This document shows positions 11,464 through 23,426 of a DNA stretch of 64,000 bases, one piece after another (position 1 is the first letter of the stretch; the number at the start of each line of letters is the position of its first letter). The translations under genes and the position numbers were made by a program. The DNA is from Oxytricha trifallax (Eukaryota; Ciliophora; Spirotrichea; Sporadotrichida; Oxytrichidae), in the NCBI GenBank assembly GCA_000711775.1, contig ARYC01017361.1, forward strand, positions 1 through 64,000, given 5' to 3'. Below the pieces are notes generated by a model. That model had not been told where the DNA came from and did no database searches. It worked only from the letters and a program-made list of their open reading frames with translations.

Positions 11464-12822
11464 ATGGCCGTCAACTTAAATCGTAGAGCGGCACTTTTAG
11501 GAGCAGGTCAATCAATGCTCAACTTTGGCTCCACTAAAAAGCCTGAAATCATTTGTGTTGAGAGGGAGGTAGAGCTAAGAGCTCTTGAATTTGAAGCAGA
11601 GGTTTTTATCATAGAAGTATTAAACCAGAGGGAGAGCGCAGAGATAGGGGTTTAATTTAAATTGATTATGTTGAGGAGCTAAAAGAACAGCAACCAATCG
11701 AAAAGATAAAAACATATTAATGTGAAGACAGCTAGAATCATTTCTCAACTGAACAAAGCTTGAAGAGACACCTTAAAGAGGTACACTCTGGCAAAGCCAA
11801 GATCTATTTCAAGCATGAAAAGGTAGATGGTAGGTATTAGTGTACTACATGCATAAAATCATATACTCACTCAGCTAAAGTTAAAAGGCATATGCAAAAG
11901 CATCACCTCAGTGAGTTCTTGATTGAAGAAGCGATATGAATCGATGAACCAGCCAGCAGGTAATACAATTTTAGCATGCTTCTAAGCGAAGGCTATGAAT
12001 ATACCCGCATTAAATGCAGTTGATCTCAGCACTTGTATTGAAAACTACTTGAATATAAACGTCCCTGCAAAAGCAAAGCTCATAGTAGTTGATGAGTATG
12101 CATACAAGGTGTATCCATTCAGTTATCTTATTAAGAACCAACAGTATTAGAACGAGTTTGCTAATGAATACATGGTACTTAGAGAGGCCTAAAGAAAAGA
12201 CTGCAAGAATTTGCTTAAGCTAAATGGTGTTATTTTAAGTTATGGTTTCATCGCATTAAGGCTAAAGAATTTTGAGATGACTCTGAGAGACTACCTATAT
12301 CACAATAGATACCCTGATGATTTAAACGATATACTCTCAGATATGATTCAGGGTGTTAAGGAGTTGCATGAACTTGGATATGTTCATAGAGATTTGAAGC
12401 CTGAAAACGTTATGCTAAATCTCTGCCCTTTAGAAGTAGTGGTTATCGATTTCAATAGAGCTTTAAGATAGGAGATTGTCACTTTAGCACAGGTACTTGG
12501 TACTCCAGGTTACTTCCCAATAAGAGAGAAGTGGACTAATGGTTCTGTTTAATGGGATGTTTGGGCAGTAGCAGCAATAATATTAGAAAGTGACATGGAA
12601 TGTATGTCTTACTTTGGTACAAAGCATGAAAAATAATCAATAAGTTTGGCTCAGAAACATATAAAGTAAGAAGATGTCTGCTAAGAAATTAAAAGCATAG
12701 TAGAGATGATAATCGTGAGAGCTCCTAACTATCCTCGGTAAACATTAGATGACATACTTGACCCACTTGAGAGAGCAAGGTTCAAAAGATATAATAAAGA
12801 CAAGCAGATAAAATTTGTATGA
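11464..12822 (+). CDS. TBE zinc-finger/protein-kinase-like protein (57 kDa position), frameshifted
   Basis: Starts at ATG 11464 (MAVNLNRRAALLGAG). A middle block in another frame carries two C2H2-type fingers. In the first (about 11721-11800) the second Cys is replaced (CEDS, then RHLKEVH). The second (about 11835-11905) is intact (CTTC, then RHMQKHH). A TGA interrupts at about 11936. The last block returns to the first frame, with an ATG at 11995 and an unbroken 275-codon run to TGA 12820-12822. It shows the kinase catalytic loop [17 protein letters not shown] where DFG is usual, and GTPGYFP in the activation region. DFN instead of DFG and no clear glycine loop suggest an atypical or inactive kinase. 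This domain pairing is known for the TBE 57 kDa protein. Confidence 0.85.
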
Positions 12823-12882
12823 TTTAAGTAAACTAAAGTTCATTAAATATTCATTAAATTAAGATATAACCTGGATTTTGTC

Positions 12883-12961
12883 TACTAACCCCAATAAGAC
12901 CCCAACTATACCCTACAAATCAAAGCACTTATATACCTCATTTAGGGGTTTTGGGGTTTTG
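12883..12961 (-). repeat. TBE right inverted terminal repeat
   Basis: Ends GGGGTTTTGGGGTTTTG; its reverse complement matches 9002-9080 with about two mismatches. The ATT at 12962-12964 completes the target duplication. Confidence 0.95.
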
Positions 12962-12964
12962 ATT

Positions 12965-15900
12965 GTTATGAAGAAATTAAACGTATATTTTAACATTATT
13001 GAGATTAGTGTATTTGGTAGTCAACACTAATGCTCAAGAGAGATTTTTCGTGTCCTGTAACAGTAATGATAATATATAGAATAAGAAGTATTACGTTATC
13101 TATGATTGATTTCTCAGTGTTTACTCCTGAGTTTGTTCTTAATGATATTTCCAAGTTAATTGTCGACTATTTCTTCTATAATTAATAATTTCGTACCTTC
13201 GAATTTTTCATACACTCCCGTGATGGCTTGAGTGTAAAGTTTTGTAATCTGTTAAGTTTGAGATCTAATTTTTTAACCAGAATGATTCTATTATTATATC
13301 AAATATTTTTGGAATCAGGCCTTATTAATTCTTTTCATTGAAAGAAGGTTGGATCCAACTTAACTTTATTAATTATAATATTTTTAAAATCCATAAATAC
13401 TACTAAGTTTTCTGATCTATTAGTTCCTCTTTTGTACCAAAATTATTCGGTGAATTATTTTAAATCATTTACAGGAGAGTTGATATCTTCTATTTAGATG
13501 TAGAAGGTATTATGACTATAAATTTATTATTGAGGAACACATTCGATTTGGGAAAATGAATTAAAATTAATTAATTATTAATTACCTTCAGTAATGTTTT
13601 TGGAAAATGTCTCCAAACCCTGACAATATTATACTCTCTGGATAGCGCATTAAAAATGAGATGGTGGTTGTTATTGCTATAATGAATTTATCTCATCCCC
13701 AAGCGAGAAAACCCACTATACTATTTTTTGGAGTTATCTCAAAATCAAAATATATCGCTTCCTGGGATGATTCAAGAACATTGTCAATTGTAAAGTCCAG
13801 CTAAAATTGCAGGATCTACAGCAGAATTGAGTTAGATTTGAACTTTGAGTTCCTTCGGATTCGATAACCCCCATGATTTTAATATTTATTTAATTTAATT
13901 TTAATTCATTTTCCAAAATCGAATGTATTCCTACAATAGTAGGATTTAGAGCTATCGTATTAATTGTATCTCTCACCTTTCACTTCAGATCTGTAATCAT
14001 TCTCGTTGTAATTATAAATAACCTTTTAAGTGATGAGGTAGGCTTTGCTTATGATTAAGAGTAAGGCTTGTGAGAAATACTCTTGTGAAAGAGCTACTGA
14101 TGCTGTGTTCACCTGATATTTGGCCAAATTATGATTCTATCTTTGATTTGAGTTTAAGGCTCTTGAGGTTTAAGATAATAATCATAAATAAATGCAAGTA
14201 GTCTATAATTTATAGAAGTTGTTAGCTCTAAAATTATACTTTGTCGCTGCAGTTATCACTTTCAAATTAGATTTGAGCTATTTGGTTTAAGAATTAGTGT
14301 ACAGCTTTCATTAATTATTTTGTTTTTATATATAGAAGATATAATATTTAAGTCATGTACAGTATCTATTCTCTTTTGGTTTTTTATCAATTTTATCATG
14401 AATCTTGAGAGATGATTAATGTCTATGTCTTAATTACATCATTAATGAAGCATCTTTGTATTTTTCTCAGTAAACTCATTTTATGTTTGTTAAGTATTTT
14501 TAAATAATTATATATCATATTTTAATTAAAAAATCATCCATTATAAATTTGGTTGTTCTATTTCAATGCTTAATCCATAAAGAAAAATCTTGCTTGTAAA
14601 AAGGAATATTATTAAGTTGAATTTATATCCGAGAGATAAGCTACCATTACTTAGACTTTTTTATTAATAAATTTAAACTTATTGAAGCTACTTATTTCAA
14701 TTAAGAAATTATAGATATCATTAGTTATTATTAGTAAATACCATACAATATATAATGTATATATTTTGTATTGTAAAATATGAAAAAGAGTAGCCTGCTT
14801 ATCTTTATAGAAGAAAATAATGTTAATTAAATAATGAGGTTGGAAGATATGGTTGTCAGAAAATTATTAGCTGATGTTCTATATCAATAAAACCTGTACT
14901 TTATTATCAGTTATACTTGTCCTTATTTTATCTTATTATTTTATACTTCTTTCTTATTAATTTAATTAAGTTGTTCTTTTAGAGACTAGCAATCAAGAAA
15001 AATCTTGTCTTTTCAATATCATATTTCAATTTTCTTTAGTTTGCTAAAATTTAAATACTCTTAATATTAAATTTCTAATACCTTTATTGTCAATATTTCA
15101 TCAATTTTGCCTGATGTAATTGAGATGATCTGCTTTATGTTCCCAATCTTATTAAATCATTAATTCAAATAATAACCAGATCGGATATAATTGAAAGCTC
15201 TGAATAGATTTAAGTAAATATCAATTTAACTTTGAGAGTAAGGTCCTGTGGTATTAAATCGCAAAAGATACCCACAACTCATGATTAAATACATATATAG
15301 ATTTGTTTGTGAAAATCCATTCAAACTTACCTTTATTCTTATATTTTCTATAAAGTATTGTTTGACAGAGTTTTTTAATATGAATGAAAAGAATGTTATT
15401 TTCTAAGATATTAACTTTTACATAAAATATTTAATTATTGTTCAGTTAAATGACACCTAACTGTGATAATATTTGAACATCTTCAACAGATTTGATTCTT
15501 TGACCAGTTACTACATTTTTTAATCAATTTTACGAGGTTTGAAAAAATGCTGTTTTACTCTTCAAAATTTTCATACTCATGTATATTTTTTTGTTTAATG
15601 ACTAATTGACTGAGATTTTTTATGTTTAATCAGTAAATTTGATTATAGTTTGATTGATTTGAACTTTAGGACTTTATTTTGACTGATAATTAATTCTAAG
15701 TTTTAATCTTGAAAGCTTAGATATATTCAATTAAGTATGCAATTTGAATCATATTTGTTTATTTGTAATTGTCATTAAACATTTTAAGCTTGAACGATAA
15801 ATCATTCATGACAAACAAAAAGTAATCCTAATTTATCATAGGAGGTAAAATCAATGCACCTTATAACCATCAATTTAAAATAGTTCTTATGAATTTAAAT

Positions 15901-17219
15901 GATATAAATTGATGATTTATAGAAGAATTGAGAAAATAAGCTTACTTGCCAATGCAATATGGGAATTATTATATGAACTACCTGAACTTTTAGCTTCGAC
16001 TAAAATTGTTTTATAATTATTGACTAATGTAAGTTTATAGTAAAATACATCTTGCATTAATCATATTTTTCCTCTTATGTATAGCAATACAATCCATTTT
16101 CATTAAGTTTTCTTTATTATATATAAATTCGACTTACCTTATCATTAAGAATTAAAATCTGGTCAGTACACTATCTGAAATAATAAAAATGAAGGGCAAT
16201 CATGCCATAATCAATAGGCTCAAAAATCCAAATTTTAAATTAGAATTTAAGTAAGTTTTTGTTAATTATTGTAATTTTCATAATTTTAACTACCTCAAAC
16301 ATTTAACTATACTCCTATTGTTGTATATCAATTAAAATTTGAATTCTTCACATAAAAATAAAGAACATGGAGGATTTTAGATTTATGTTGATTTATAATA
16401 ATTTTATTAGCAATAATTATTACATGGAATAAGTCCATCCCCATCATAAGAAGGAACCTTAAAGGATTAATTTATTTAGTAAATCATAGTTAACAGTTTA
16501 ATAATTTTGAAGTATTTCCTCATTAAAACATTAATATAACCTATAGTTTCCTCAAGTCATACACTTAGTAGTGCCAAGACAAATAAGCTTTTCCCTTTAA
16601 ATGCCATGATTAATTTCATATATACTAAGCTTAAACAATAAATGGCAACTATAATAACAATAATGTCCCTTCTAATAGCAATATTATTATAAAATTATTA
16701 GATTCCTAAGAAATAAATTATTTCGAATCGAAAACTGTGATATCTAATCATTATATAATTATGTGTTAATTATAATCAATAATGACAATGAATACAATCA
16801 ATAAAAAACAATATGAGACGAATAAATATAATGACTTTTAATCACAATTATAAAATGATAGCTATAAAATTTTATTTAAATTACAATTAAGAAATAAAGA
16901 AATTTACAATTTTTTTAATTTTTTTTTGAAATCATTTTAAATGAGACAGACATTAAATTTAATTAAATCCAGTTATAATTTGATAATATCTGTAATTTAA
17001 AAAAGAAAGTGATTATTAGTAAAATGTTTAAAGTTTATAATATGATAAAGAACGGCTATTCAATACGACTACAATTATTTAAAATCTAATTAATAAAGAT
17101 TAAAAAGATAGCAAAGTAGAAAATGGGAGGTTTAAAAGTATAATAATCTATGAAGAAAATAATTGTGAGATTAAAATGGTAATAATATATAATAAAGAAT
17201 TATCAATGTTTTGAATTGT
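12965..17219. other. AT-rich germline DNA, no gene seen apart from the 13.5 kb inverted repeat
   Basis: A long A+T-rich region with no frame I can match to a protein. It contains the inverted-repeat element at 13534-13931. The rest is poly-purine/poly-pyrimidine-poor AT spacer typical of eliminated germline DNA. Confidence 0.5.
13534..13931. mobile_element. MITE-like inverted-repeat element (~400 bp)
   Basis: The left arm at about 13534-13577 (ACATTCGATTTGGGAAAATG) and the right arm at about 13890-13931 (CATTTTCCAAAATCGAATGT) are near-perfect reverse complements over about 40 bp. The ~310 bp interior is richer in GC than its surroundings and has no coding frame. No convincing target duplication is seen. 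It could be a non-autonomous transposon or an IES derived from one. Confidence 0.65.
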
Positions 17220-19600
17220 AATATACACACATTTCAAATTTAAAACCAAGTTTCTTGGCCATTGCAAGCATTTCTGTTATAATAAGAATTTGAAATGTAC
17301 TGGTAAATCGAGAAAGCTAAACATTATTATATGTCTTTTGTAGCGACTGTATCCCTCAATAAGATTGGTTTATGGGTTCAACTGGATAAAAATTTATGAC
17401 AAACATATTCACTTCTCTGCTGGTCATCATATATTAACAAACACTTATCGCATGGCTCCAGAGTATCAGGTCTGAAATGAGACTAAAGAAAACATATATA
17501 TAACTTCTCAAAATTTGATGATTTGTTTGAGTTGATTCAAGGCATGTCAAAATATATGAAACTTTAGAGTTTTCTAAGGCTTTTTTAAAAAACACGATTT
17601 TTTCAGCAATTTAAAAACTTCTTTAAACTGCGCATTTTCAACTTTATTGGTTAAATGTTTTCATTTCATATAAAGCTTTAATTTTTCATATTTATCCAAG
17701 TAAAGCCAAATTTTGTAGTCATAACCAGCATTTTATTTTTAATTATTTAAATTAACTTAATTAAGATATTTTTAAGATCATGGTATTATAACTAATTATA
17801 ATAAAATTCCTAATACTTTAATTATATATGTTATCTTTTGTTGCTTTTAAGATATTGCAAAGACAAAAGTTAAGAAAAAATTATTTATAGAAATAAAAAA
17901 ATAAATTTTGATTGAAAAAGAAGGTTGCTTAAACTATATTCAGAATCAAATAAATTTTTTATTATGTTTTATTGTTTAGGTGTCTATAATAAATAAAATG
18001 ATTGATCATAAATACTGATATATTTGATGAGCTTTTAATTAAATTTTAGAATGAATGCAACGTAATTTTATGAATAATTGAACTTTATAATAAATTTTAT
18101 TCGATTTAAATTATCAATATATGCTCATGTTAATGAAACCACAGATGGCTTTTACTCTTAAATCAAAATGTTGCATGTAGGTGGAAGTTCATGAAAGTCT
18201 TTGTAGTGCATTCTCAGCCTTATTTTGATTTGGTACTGGTACCAACATGGTTCAGGATTCTGGGGTATCATGGCTTGATGCATAATGTAGCTATGTAATA
18301 ATTGTAATAACAAATCGATCAAAAATAATGGAAAACTGCTTTAAAAAACACTGACACATGAAGATGCAGCTATAATGATAAACCCCAACAGTCAATATCT
18401 AGGATAATTTGAAGTCTTTGGTACGCAGAATTAAGTCGTAACTAACAGGTGTCGATTGGTCTTAATTCCTTAGTGAGTAAAGAAGCTGTTTGATGAAGGC
18501 ACTTAAGACTTATTGTTGATGTTGAAAGAGGAATATCTATAATTAAAAGAAAAAAAAGTCTTGTATCTTCTGGACTGTTTCTGCATAATTTAACTCCAAT
18601 TCAATTTGCATTAGACGCTTATCACCATGATTTCAAGTATTTATAGGCAAGCTCACAAGTGTCATGATGGATAAAACGTAAATAATCAGGATGACAGCGA
18701 ATCCTTAAATTAAACTTAGGTGATTAGGGAATCAGTAGAAGACTAACTCAAAAATAGAATATAACCGATCAAAGTTTGGTTGTGATCTGAAGAAATCACC
18801 AAGTTATTTTCTCTGAATATTAAAAATTTTTATTTTAGAATAAGAGGAAGGCAGCCTTGTATATAAGTTGTATAACATATTGCACCAGAAATATCGTCAA
18901 ATGTTTTTTTTATCGTAGTAATCAAAACATGTGCAAAAGGACACAGATAAGTGGCAAAGGGTGAGCTCAAAAACAAATATTATCGCTTATCTCTGGTCAA
19001 AAAGACCAATGTCTGAGTCAGAAATTCCATCTCCCTTTGTTTTCAGATGGAGAATCACGTGATAGCCCTGTAAATTCCCTCTTCAAAGACTTTTCAGTCA
19101 ATTCTTTTTTGCAAAACTAATAGTTGAAGGTTAAGAATAAATATGGCAATTTAAGATTCTAATTTTGCTTATCATGAAGAAATTGATTGATACCACTGCA
19201 TGAGACTTAATTATGCATAAAATTATGAGGAGATGAAGCAAGGCTGTAAAGCTCAAACCTGGAGATCAAATAATCAAAAGAAAGAATAAGGAACATAAGA
19301 AGAAACTTCTCCTATCTATGTATAACACTCCTAAATAATTCCCTTACCTTCCTCTAAAATACCAGAAATTAAAACTTAGCTACTGAAGAGTATCAAAGCT
19401 TAGATCTCAAATCTATAGGAAATGCGCACTTGCACAACATTTATATGCCCAGGTGATTCTTTTAGGCTATAAATGAATTGGATGGGACTGTATATTAAGA
19501 ATTCAAGTCCATGACCAGTGAAGAAAATAAAAAGCAAGATGCTGATTTGATTGAAGATGGGAAATTGTATAATAATTAAATGTGAATATAGTTGTGTAAT
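17220..19600. other. GC-richer island with gene-like fragments, unresolved
   Basis: This stretch has higher GC and longer readable pieces than its AT-rich flanks, but no frame remains open and no family is recognisable. A ~70 bp palindrome (ACATTTCAAATT at about 17228, AATTTGAAATGT at about 17289) opens it. At about 17440-17465 there is an isolated TNTYRMAPEY, reminiscent of a kinase activation loop. A plus-strand frame at about 19195-19500 starts near YHCMRLNYAQNYEEMKQGC. These may be decayed transposon genes or pieces of scrambled genes; a match to a macronuclear contig would decide. Confidence 0.3.
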
Positions 19601-22429
19601 GTGTAATATAAGACATTTAAGTGATTTCTAAATTATGAATTTGGTAATTTAATAAATAAAAAAATCTTTGTATGTATTTTTAATTTTTATTCACACAATT
19701 TTTCATATTCTTTTACTATTTTTTAAATATTTGAAATTTTTTAATTTTAATAAACATTTTTTTAAAAAATTAAAACATTAATTATGATAGACTTGATGTA
19801 AATTACCAGATCTAGTAAGGAGAACAATATTACCGTTGTAGATAGAAAACATCTAAGAGAGAAAGAAATCAATTTAGTAATTAATAAAAGAACTTGATGA
19901 AAATTCAACTATGAATCCAAATAATCATACACCCATCTCAAAATCCTTTAAGTCTTTCAAATAACAAAATAAATTATTAAAAACTTAGACAAATTAATAT
20001 TTTATTAAGAAGATGACTGCTTGCTTCAATTCTACAAACCAATAAAGTTATTTGATTGATGGTGTAAATGAAATATGATATTTCCGCGGTAGCAGCGCAA
20101 AAAGAGATAAGAGCAGGCAATAAAGAAAAAATACAATTAGGAGTATAGACAATTAAAATCATCCTTTGCCCTCCCCCAAAATATGAGATGATAAACAAAA
20201 TTTAGAGTAAGATAAAATAATTATAATAATGATTAAAACGATAAAATCAAGATTTTTTGGTCTCACTGAAACGAAAAATACAAAGATTAGTTGGGATAAA
20301 CAACAAAAATGTAACAAAGACTCAACTGACTAGAAACTGAAGATCATTGACCTTGAACAGTTGCATTTTCTGGATGAAAACAATCAAAACATTAAGCTAG
20401 TTCACTGAATTGAATATATTGTATGTTGAAGATTTTTTACTACAAATAATAATAGCTCAAATTCCCTCTCATACTGCACAGATGAGAGGGAAAGAGTTAA
20501 AAAACAGATTGTAGTACATGATAAAATCACTGAAATAGAAATGTAATCGAAGAGAGAATCTTAGTAATTGATGATTCAAACATCTAAATCAAGGAGATAG
20601 GTAAAGATAAAGAAAAACAGGATTCAAAGAAACAGTATACATGGGATTTGAAACTAACAGTAGAGGCAATCTAATTGATATTATATCGTAAATGGTGAAT
20701 AAATTAATGAATATAATTAAAATATACACATATTAATGGTACGCTTTACGAATTTCTAGAAAAAAGAGTGGAGCACTCAGAAAAAAATATACCGCTTCAT
20801 TATACAACCAGCAATAAAAGATATGTATTGCATGAACGAAGGAGAGTGATTGAGAATAAAATAATGAAGAAAAATTCTAATAACTAATGAACTAGTTTCG
20901 AGATATGAAACACTTAATCGTTTGGTTTATTGTCCTTATCTCTATATTTATAAGTCCTTTAGAGTATTTCTTAACCAGTTGGTAGTTAAATATTAATTTT
21001 TACTATAAATACAGGTTGTTTTTATAAATTAATTTTCAGTTCTATTATCCAATTGTCATCATGTTTAATATTATTCCCTTTTTATCCTATTTTAATCAAA
21101 ATATGTATTTAAATCTATACTCTTTTCATTAGTACTGCTAAGTGGGATAGATAAATTTTGATTAATAATTTGTGCTTCTTGAAGCAGTTTCTATTTAGCA
21201 AAACAGTATTATTAATTTAATTACAAATGAACCTCATAAAATTATTATAAGTTGTATTTGGTTTAAAGATAAACTACTACCTCTCATTAATAAATTCTTA
21301 TTTTAATCTAAGGATTATTTGGTAGTGCTATATTCCTATTACTGCGCCAAAATATGACTTTCATTATTTTATATAAAGTACAATCTTACTTTTAAACTAA
21401 AAAAATAAATATTGCTATTGTTAGAGAACAATCTGAAATACAACTCTTTTCTATGATTTTCATGGATAATTCTATCATTTTCATGGAAAAAAGATCTATC
21501 TTAGTTGTAGAACTATAGTTAAAAATAGTATATTAATACGAGAACATATAAAACTAATGATATATTAATTTGATTCATGAGACAATGAATTCATATTAAC
21601 ACGATTATTGATTTTAATATACTATGCTAATTAGAATATATATTTGAGTTTGATTTATTGAAACAATATGATTAATTTATCATTAATCATAGCTTATTGA
21701 AATTTCCAATGTATCCAAATCCAAATATTGATTCAATTATTTAATAAAAAGAATACAAAAATAACTATATATATTTTACTATTTCTCGATGAATTTAGAT
21801 AATTGTAAGTTAAAAATAAACAATCACTTAAAAGGTAGTTGTTAGTGTAATAAGTTTATTGTATTTATAAAGTACTTAACTCATATTTACAAGAGCTATC
21901 AACAATACCGATAATTATAAGTTTAATATTTAATCTTTTTAAATATATATTTTAATAAGGTAAAGACAATTTAAATTAATTACCTAAAAATGTAATGTTC
22001 CATAAATCAATAAAGTGCAGTTATATTACAGTGCATTATAAAGATAATGTTACTAATTTATCGTTTTAAATTACTTTTTATAGAAATAGATAATTGAAAG
22101 ATAACAACTAGAAAAATACATGTTTTTATACTAAATATGATGACTCGTTTGTAAAATAAGTTTATATATTATGATTACATAACTTTGAAACTTCACTTAT
22201 TTATTCAAGCAAAGGAGATATAAGTGCAACATAAATGGCCTGATGTTATCAAATAAGCTGAGATTTATTGATATAAATAGAAAAGTAACTAAAAGTATTT
22301 AGAAGTTCACAAATACAAAAGTATTTTATTATAATTATTACTATTATCTCCTTTTACTTCCTAACATTCATTTTTTACATTAAAATTTCATTCATGCTCT
22401 CCTGCATCACAGTTACTAATCAGCTCCTC
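19601..22429. other. AT-rich spacer, no gene seen
   Basis: Very A+T-rich sequence without coding frames, clear inverted repeats or RNA genes that I can support. Confidence 0.5.
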
Positions 22430-22979
22430 AGTAGTGATAATGTTTGTCTGTTAGTAGTTTATTTCTGGATGAATCTAAGTTTGGTTGTTCCCTGACTACT
22501 CACGTCCCTTATACAACTGTCATTGCTGAATAATAAGACAGTTTTCAACTTCTGCTAAATTCTCGTCTATTTAGATGAAGTGATCTTCCTACTTTTCATG
22601 TGTTGTTCAATATGGAATTTGATTCTCTTTTCTGGAACTAGCTCTATCCAAGTGTTAAGTTGAGTTTTGGGTTTGTGATATAAGTTATGTTCTCTTCTTA
22701 TCATTGAGCTATATACCTCTTATTTGTAATGTGCTCCATGTCCCATTCTTCTATTTCTATTCGATACTTTCCAATCTTTATTCCCAAGTATACAGCTTTA
22801 AAGTCGAACAAATGTAATACCTCTACATCATAATTTAATCATCAATATATTTGTAATATTAGGCTCAACTAAGCAAATCAAAAGAAAATTAACTCACGTA
22901 ATTCCTCTAATATGATGCGATAGAGGTACTGCTTAAGTAAGTTCAGCTCATTATGAATTTCATATCGAAAAATTACCAT
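22430..22979 (-). CDS. Small gene or gene piece, unknown function
   Basis: Minus-strand coding from an ATG at 22979: MVIFRYEIHNELNLLKQYLY up to LEEL. A GT..AG intron of about 75 bp follows. Splicing then gives QVLHLFDFKAVYLGIKIGKY and RIEIEEWDMEHITNKRYIA. A one-base frame change or tiny interruption near 22720 leads into YSSMIRREHNLYHKPKTQLN and TWIELVPEKRIKFHIEQHMK, ending at TGA 22430-22432. The composition (hydrophobic beta-strand pattern, WDM, WIELVPEK) is clearly protein-like, and a C2-type fold is conceivable, but I do not recognise the family. It is the only convincing gene left of 27 kb. It is about 65 bp from the SINE candidate and may be one segment of a gene whose rest lies elsewhere. 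Confidence 0.55.
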
Positions 22980-23044
22980 AATGTCTATGTTTCAACAAAG
23001 TTAACTTCAATGATTTTAAATCTATAATTAATTAATCATAAATA

Positions 23045-23426
23045 TATTTCGCAAATCGTTTCGGACCTACTGTCCAGACGGTTGGTCACCTGACCAATTC
23101 TGACAGGGTAGGGGGTTCGAAACCCAGGGTTCGCTGATATTTGTACCTGGTAAAAAGCACGGAATATCCCAGGGTTCTGTAGTGTCTGTACCTGGTAAAA
23201 AGCACGGGATACTCGTACGGAGCTGGTATGACGTTAAATGGCAGCACATGACCCGGCTTGGAAATCCGGAGTGGCTACATGGAAGAAAGGACACGTGTTT
23301 GGACTACGGTCGAGTTTGGTGGTGACCACACCTGATGCTTCCGGAGGGGAGGTCGGGAGGAAGATTACCTTCAGTATTATTTCCCCTTAATATTAATTTC
23401 CTAATAACTTAACTATTTCGCAAATC
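23045..23426 (+). mobile_element. tRNA-derived SINE candidate with 13 bp target-site duplication
   Basis: The 356 bp body (23058-23413) is roughly half GC in DNA that is about one quarter GC. It is flanked by the perfect direct repeat TATTTCGCAAATC at 23045-23057 and 23414-23426, the hallmark of target-primed reverse transcription. Its 5' part looks like a tRNA: an A-box-like TGTCCAGACGG at 23071 and a near-consensus B box GGTTCGAAACC at 23114, 43 bp apart as in a tRNA gene. There is also a GGG-loop-CCC T-arm and a CCTG/CAGG anticodon-stem-like pair. A non-tRNA body follows with two copies of TGTACCTGGTAAAAAGCACGG (about 23142 and 23190). The 3' end is AT-rich. A LINE partner would be needed for mobility; none is certain here. 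Confidence 0.75.

Larger units (their letters stand above)
9002..12961 (+). mobile_element. Complete telomere-bearing element (TBE) DNA transposon
   Basis: A 3960 bp element bounded by ~79 bp inverted terminal repeats that start CAAAACCCCAAAACCCC, i.e. C4A4 telomeric repeats, with only about two mismatches between the ends. It is flanked by the 3 bp direct repeat ATT (8999-9001 and 12962-12964), fitting the ANT target preference known for TBEs of Oxytricha-type ciliates. Inside are three coding regions in the arrangement known for TBE1: a DDE transposase (+), a minus-strand ORF at the position of the '22 kDa' protein, and a zinc-finger/kinase protein (+, the '57 kDa' position). All carry frameshifts, so this copy may no longer make full proteins. 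TBEs are removed during macronuclear development. Confidence 0.93.

Noticed and set aside
17400-17475. Protein-kinase activation loop (TNTYRMAPEY)
   Set aside because: Isolated; no catalytic loop or DFG upstream and a TGA immediately after, so chance similarity is likely.
23062-23135. Functional tRNA gene
   Set aside because: The A/B boxes fit, but the acceptor stem and a clean anticodon arm do not; the 356 bp unit with a target duplication fits a SINE better.
23067-23294. 75-residue minus-strand open frame across the SINE
   Set aside because: It spans the tRNA-like part and the internal duplication of the SINE; repeated residues reflect the DNA repeat, not a protein.
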